Shown here piece after piece: positions 1 to 64,000 of a DNA stretch of 64,000 nucleotides. Numbering within the stretch: position 1 is the first letter of the stretch; every line of letters begins with the position of its first letter. The stretch is from Chamaea fasciata (Eukaryota > Chordata > Aves > Passeriformes > Sylviidae): NCBI GenBank assembly GCA_029207755.1, contig JARCOQ010000017.1, forward strand, positions 186,001 to 250,000, read 5' to 3'. Below the pieces are notes generated by a model. It was not told the DNA's origin. It did not search any database and saw nothing but the letters and a program-made list of their open reading frames with translations. Both the position numbers and the translations under genes were made by a program.

Positions 1-466
1 AACTTATGTAAAGAATATTTTATGACAAAAATATCTTAATCTTGATAAATACTATTGTGTTTTTACAATAGCATGCCATCAGAAATAAATGTGCTGGAAA
101 TTCATACTTTACTTTAGCCTTTGCAATTGGTTTACCTATACCTTTAAAACAGTGACACTAAAGGAATACCTTCTCTGATACCTCAAGGCTAGCTGAAGGA
201 ACGGCTTGTTTTTAAAATGTGTGAATGACTTCTCAGCACTCCTTCAAATCACTGAAAGTGTCGTGCAAAAGGAAGAGTGTTTTTTACTTAGTCCTCAATA
301 CTCCTGTTTTATACCAAGCTATATTGATGGTATATTGAGAAGGCATCTTCAAGTAGTCTTTAATATCTGCAATCTAGGAATAGAGTATCTAAATTAAGAA
401 GAATCAGTTCTGAGTTGATTGTATCTGAAAGTCTATATGAATTCTTACTTTGTTCTTTTAAGTTAG
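1..466 (+). other. NCOA3: NCOA3 intron, 3' part
   Basis: AT-rich non-coding sequence ending in a T-rich tract and the TTAG acceptor at 465-466. The next exon starts with the last base of an Asn codon begun in the preceding exon outside the window. No exon or repeat was recognised here. Confidence 0.7.
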
Positions 467-17117
<16,651 letters not shown>

Positions 17118-20100
17118 CATCCAGAACCACATCTTCAAACAAGAATGGCTGAATGCACTGCTGTTAGAAAGTGACACATCTTTCATGGCAAGTCATACTG
17201 GGCTTACAGAAACCAGTGACAGATTTCCTCATCCAGAGGAAAACAAACCAAAAAAACTCCTACCCAACAAAAAATACATTTTAGTAGAAGTAGTCTGTGT
17301 ATTACTGTTTGATGTGGGGTACAAAAAAAGGTTGTTAATATTTTTGGCACTCTTCCTTTAGAAATGTGAATTTGGTAATTCCATTTTAATAGATTTGATG
17401 GGTAGACTTCTGGTATACATTATCTGTTTACTGTAGCTATCCAAAGCGCTTTCGCCCAGGCAGACAGAAGTGGCTGGAAAAGTCACAGGGGTAAGAATTT
17501 CCTGCTTTCTCTAATAACAATATCTGACAGAGAATGTAGTTCTTAGCTTGACTCTTTTATATGAATCCCTGAATATAAATGCTGCTTTTAGTCTCTTACC
17601 CCAAGAGTCAGGGATTTCCCAAGCAAAGTAGCAGTGCAAAATTAATTGGCACATGCTAGTCCAAAATCCTGTCCGTTGAAGGCAAGGGATAAACAGAGAT
17701 GATAAACAATTTAAATTATTTAAACACAGTTGTGACTAATATTTACATATTGCTGTGCAGCTGAGTGCACTTTATAGAAGACTATATAATGGATTAATGC
17801 AATATCGTTGATAAGGACTTAATATGAAGGCAGAGTGTGCTCAAGTTCCTTCTCAAACACAATCTCTTTTGAATTATTTGAAAAGACTGCATAATGTAAT
17901 GTTTTCTGTGTATGGAAATTAGAGCAATAATTTTTCATCTTTTTTTGAAAATATCTTCGGAAAACTCAAGGCAAGACACTGCAGTCAGAATCAGAATTTT
18001 GCAGTCTTTTTGTGAATAAATTTTGTAAATATGATCTTTAAAATAATGTATTATATATATGACTTTTGTAGGTCACTAACTCATTTTTGCGGAGTTTGTG
18101 AAGCTAAATATTTAACAAAATTGATTTCTGAAAACTGAGTGTAGTTGAGGTCCAAATAGAATTTTTTTATTATTATTAAATTTAAGGACTTTGAAGCTGG
18201 GTGACTTTGGCCCACGTATTTCTCTTCTTTGGTCTTCAACACTTGATTTATTTTTACATCTTTAACACAGAGCTTTTTATAAAAAAAAAAAAGACCGGTC
18301 GTTCAATACTTTCTCCACCTGTGAGCACTTTTGTTACATTTATTTTTACCTAAGGCAATTTGACACGAAGGCTCTGCATTATGAGATCTTACAGCTTGTC
18401 AGGACAGACATGTCTGTCTGTAAGAGGTTGCCTTTTCAGTTGATGAATCTGGATTGTGTCTTTTTGGTCAATTTGAATGAACTATAAATGTTCTTTGAAA
18501 ATGTTTGTCTGTTGCAAAATATTTGTTGTTATGTAACGTCCAGAAATCTTAAAGGATATTAAGCCACACTTCAACCAAATGTCTACGCCTCATTGGATTG
18601 TTCTAATAGTAACGAATGTATTTTCTAAGCAGATTTCTGTCATCGCAGTGTTTAAGTCTGGTTACGTATTATTTGCTGATAACATGGGGGGTTTTTTCTC
18701 CCCTCCATTTTGGGTGCTTGAAATGAAGATCCCTTTGCACTTTTTGCAGTAGCAAGGAATTAAACCGCTAAACCTTCATAAGGGATGACGCAGAAATGTT
18801 TGTGTGGTGCTTCTGTTCTGTTGTGCATTGTGTAATGGAAAACTGATTTCTCCCAAGTGAGTAAAAGAAACCAAAAAAACCCTGATCTGTGTTCTTCTTT
18901 GCATACTGTTAGCAAGAGGGGGGTTTTATTGTTCAGAATACTCCGTGATCTTCCACTATAATAGAAGTAAGTTTCAATAGAAACAGTCTCAAAAACTCAT
19001 CCTTGGGCCTAGCCAGATGTGTTTCAAAGGGAATGTTGTGTCAATCGATCTACTTCATGCAGCCCTGTCTCTTCCACTAGTGCCGAGTATATAGATTATC
19101 ACAGCATTTATTTGAACTTTTCAGTCCAATTCATGTGTGTTTATACTGCAAAACCATCAAAAGCCTAAAGAACTCGTATCCTTTTATTTCTCGGAACATT
19201 ATCTATTTGTTGAGTAAGGGCTACTTACGGAGGGTGAAAGGCCACAATCCCTTGCTTTTTATATCAAATTAGAGTAGAACAATATTTATATTTTGTACTT
19301 GTTCATTATACTGATGGAAACTACAAACACCGGTTGCTTTCATTAGGTGAGTTCTTACACTGCCATATACATCTTGCAGTACAATTTTTTTTAAGGTTAG
19401 TAATTCTATTTATACATCTATGTATAACTGGTACCTACCTGGCTGCCATTACAAAGGCTCATCCTTTTCTCATCTGTTTAGGATGTTGTAGCTTTCCAGT
19501 ACCTACTTTTTTTTCCGAATTAAACAATTTTTAGTTAAAACCTGATGAAGGGGCAGGGGGCATTTTTGAAATGCATTGACAGCCTCTTTCATGGCAGCAC
19601 TAAACAGTACATCTGGTTTGAAATCTGTTGAGATTTAGTTACCACCATCAATTTTGCTTTGGTTCTACAGCAGTAGATTTTTCTGAATGTTTTTTAAATA
19701 AACCCCATGTAACATTATTCACCAGTAAGAGATGAACTAGCTAGCACAGCAGTCTCTGATCACTGCTGCATAAGAGTGTTGTTTTGCTATGTCTCTGTTA
19801 CTATTTTGATCACAGAAACCATGTCTTTATTAAACTTGGATGTAGTGTACCTTTTTTCTTGGCCTAAAATACTGCTTCCAAAGTGAGAAATTCAGACCAT
19901 GTTTCTGTCACCAGACAAAACGTGAATGTTGCACCAGTTAGCACACCTTTTATTACAGAATTTATGCGCAGACTCCCAGAAGACGGAATGATACAGCGAG
20001 TGTGAAACCATGTAATTCTGAGAGCAATATTTTAAAAAATTCTCAGGAGAAGGCATACGGTATGGAGAATTGCATCTAAGTTTAGTTTACATTATACGTA

Positions 20101-20255
20101 TTGCTTGAAAGATCTGTACCTTTATTTTGCAAAACAGAAAAATCATGGGTTCTGACTTATAAAAGGGTTGGTTGTAAGGTGTAACTGCCCTTCTGGTTTT
20201 TGTGTTTGGATGTTAATAATAATGTAAATAAAGGTTTTTATTTAAAATCATAACT
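17118..20255 (+). other. NCOA3: NCOA3 3' UTR (extent inferred)
   Basis: AT-rich sequence after the stop with no coding signal. AATAAA hexamers occur at 18015-18020, 19697-19702 and 20227-20232. The last gives a UTR of about 3.1 kb, similar to the long UTR of human NCOA3. GCACTTT motifs (miR-17 family seed matches) lie at 17767-17773, 18325-18331 and 18737-18743. TGTAAATA Pumilio-type motifs lie at 18024-18031 and 20223-20230. The end point is inferred from the hexamer only. Confidence 0.65.
20227..20232 (+). terminator. NCOA3: Candidate NCOA3 poly(A) signal AATAAA
   Basis: Canonical AATAAA about 3.1 kb after the stop codon, followed by T-rich sequence. It overlaps a Pumilio-type TGTAAATA motif and faces a reverse-strand AATAAA at 20237-20242. 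Upstream hexamers at 18015 and 19697 could give shorter transcripts. Confidence 0.55.
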
Positions 20256-21705
20256 TGGTGACACTGTATGAGCTAATACTTTAAGGCTGATTATCCCGTA
20301 AAGGTCAGAGAAAATTCCCTGCCATCACTGATGAAAACTGTGTATAAAGAATGATTTACATTTTATCCTAGTTGGCCGTAAAAGCTGAGGGAGTAACAGC
20401 TGCGACCTTTCACTTATGAGACACGCATTTAGCACTGACACCAGCTAGAACTTAAGTCTTTTTCAACTTAAATAGCAAGCTCTAGGAGAGCTCAAAGGAG
20501 AAGAGGTGCTATCTTTCCCCAGACTTGGCAACAACGCACCTTTCATTACGTACCGGCTGTTTCTTCTGCCACGTACAGGTCTCACAGCTCAGTATTTTCT
20601 GTAAGGGGCAAGGTAACTGTTCCGCCTTCTGACGGACGAGGAACAGGTGCAGTAACGCTGGCCCTGCAGGAGTTTAACAGTCACAATCTCGCCTTGCCAG
20701 AGACTGTGGGCTAAACACACAAGGCCATGCAACTTTTAAAAAAATCTAACCTCATATTCTTTCTGCATGCACACTGGGAATGGCAGATAGCTAGAACTTT
20801 TCTCTGGAAAGCACCAGAAATGTAGGGGTTTTGGGGAACTTAATCTAAGTCTTTTTTTACTTACTTGTATGGATCCAGGATCTCATCATCTAGTAGATTT
20901 TTCTGATAATCCATGAAATTTTTAACAAGTTATAATGACTCCACTTCTGCTTGTTGAGCGGGGTTTTGTTTTGTTTTTTTTTCTTATTCCTAAATTCAAG
21001 TGCATTTTTTTGAGTATGGGACTGTGGTACCAGGGATCTACATGCCTGGATATAATTCCACTGCAAAACCAGGAAGGGTTTCAAAATAGTTTCTGTGCTG
21101 GCTTTTTCCACTGCATTTCTACAAGGGCAAGTTAAGTTTGCATTTTGAAAAAAATACCTCTTTGTTAGGAGTGAAGGCCACAGTTGGTTGAGTCTGTCCC
21201 ATGAGCGCCCTCAGGCATTTGCTTTTAAACACAAATAGCCGAGTAACATGAAACAAATGATAAATACAACTCTCACCACTAGTGCCTGTACTACAATGTA
21301 TGTAATAATGTTCTTATGAAATTGCTCAAATAATTCTGTACACTGTGCTTCCTTAGTAAAATTACAGGTTTTTTCCCTGTGAAGCCTTTGAACAATAACT
21401 GCCATTCAGAACATTTACTTTTTTGCAGACTAAAGTATAACTAGATTATTGACTACAAGTATTGAACTCTCAGAGGTGCCTTTTTTTAAAAATAAATGTA
21501 AAAGTTACACTGCTAAGTAAACACTGCTTTCTTAAAGGAACTGTTTTGGTTTTGAAGTACAGTATAATATTACCACATAAAAATCTTCATACAAATCTGA
21601 TTTTGTTAAAATTTAAGATGTACATTTACTGAAATTTTTCAGTACCTTTAAAACTGAATAAATTCTGACTTAGCATTTTGAGAAATGGTGTGTGGGCGTT
21701 ACACT
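20256..21705. other. Region between the convergent NCOA3 and SULF2 3' ends
   Basis: Non-coding sequence between the last likely NCOA3 and SULF2 poly(A) signals. No repeat family, exon or RNA gene was recognised. Part of it may be UTR if either gene uses other poly(A) sites. Confidence 0.5.
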
Positions 21706-22470
21706 CATTTTTATTAACAAATTCCTTCACAACCTGAAGAATTTATTTTCAAACAGTACACTGATCAATATTTACAAAACCCCTCCAAAAATCTGGCATC
21801 CTGTTAGTCAAGATTTTCTCTGATCTTCACAGAGGTGACAATACGACGAACAAGTTGATGTGGAACTAAAATGTATCCTCAGAGGAAACTGAAGAAATTC
21901 CACGGTGTGGAGAACGCTTGGTGTTGCTGACTTCAGTTTCTGAATCTTTTCACAGTTCTTTTCAGCCATTATCTTTACCCCAGTGATAAGCAAAAGCATC
22001 CTTGTTTTCCAAATCTTGCCTTCACGTTGTACTTGGCTTTGAAGTTTTTCTCATGACAACTAAAGATACAGGTGAACTGGAATTTGTTTTAAGGTCCCTT
22101 CACCTGTCTGTGTAAACACTGCCGCTGCAGTGGCAGTCCTCTTTGGGATGTGGCTGGGTTTCCTCCTCGGTCAATTCCTGAACCAGCGTTAGTTGTGTCT
22201 TCTTGAAGTAAAATGCCTTGTGAAGCAGGTGAGGTATAATCCAAAGCAAAAAAAGCAGGTACAACAGTGGATTTGAGAGACCTGTATTTCTGACAGCGTT
22301 TCCCATAATTTCACTGCTTCTCTTCAACTCACCAGTGCAAACATTCTATCTATTTCAGCCTCAAAGTTTGTCCCGTCCTTCAGGTGAATGTTAACAGTTC
22401 ATTTAGTCTGTACATGGATTCAACTCCTGGCCAGTTTGTATCCTCATGGAGGTGCAGCAGCTGGGGGAGA
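21705..22470 (-). other. SULF2: SULF2 3' UTR (extent inferred)
   Basis: Follows the TGA at 22471-22473 on the - strand. Reverse-strand AATAAA hexamers at 21742-21747 and 21710-21715 give a UTR of about 0.75 kb. A further one at 20237-20242 would give about 2.2 kb. No coding potential was seen. The true end cannot be fixed from sequence alone. Confidence 0.5.
21742..21747 (-). terminator. SULF2: Candidate SULF2 poly(A) signal AATAAA
   Basis: Reverse complement TTTATT on the + strand, about 725 nt after the stop. A second hexamer lies 32 bp further on at 21710-21715. Which one is used is unknown. Confidence 0.4.

Positions 22471-64000
<41,530 letters not shown>

Overview
The window is vertebrate nuclear DNA and is best read as avian. 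It holds the 3' part of one large multi-exon gene on the + strand, NCOA3, and most of a second on the - strand, SULF2. The two run tail to tail, as they do at human 20q13. Two things point to a bird: several CR1-type LINE fragments with the typical 3' end, and compact introns. The species cannot be told from the sequence. There are no prokaryotic-style operons, CRISPR arrays, tRNA or rRNA genes.

Positions 1 to about 20,250 are NCOA3 (SRC-3/AIB1/ACTR, a nuclear-receptor coactivator). Seventeen coding exons were placed by protein similarity, GT-AG borders and exact phase matching. They run from the PAS-B region to the C-terminal Lys-Tyr-Cys stop, about 1,217 codons. The bHLH/PAS-A start lies upstream of the window. 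Three LXXLL receptor boxes, the CBP/p300-binding helices and a very short polyglutamine tract are all visible. The 3' UTR is about 3.1 kb and has three miR-17-family seed matches.

Positions 20,260-21,700 are a short intergenic or UTR gap between the two convergent genes.

Positions from about 21,700 to 64,000 are SULF2 (extracellular heparan sulfate 6-O-endosulfatase) on the - strand. Nineteen coding exons give about 820 residues. They run from just after the N-terminal signal-peptide exon, through the CxPxR formylglycine motif, the basic hydrophilic domain and the C-terminal domain, to a 31-nt terminal coding exon. All exons join in frame, so the gene looks intact. Its introns hold CR1 fragments, one carrying a 38-bp minisatellite, plus simple repeats, a 33-nt poly(A) run and a few unexplained open frames.

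The two genes are functionally unrelated: one is a nuclear transcription coactivator, the other an extracellular sulfatase. Their adjacency is conserved synteny. I found no convincing new biological system. The points most worth a second look are a 327-codon open frame antisense to a SULF2 exon/intron border, two NAGNAG acceptors in NCOA3, an alternative SULF2 C-terminus encoded by its own splice donor, and the perfect minisatellite inside a CR1.
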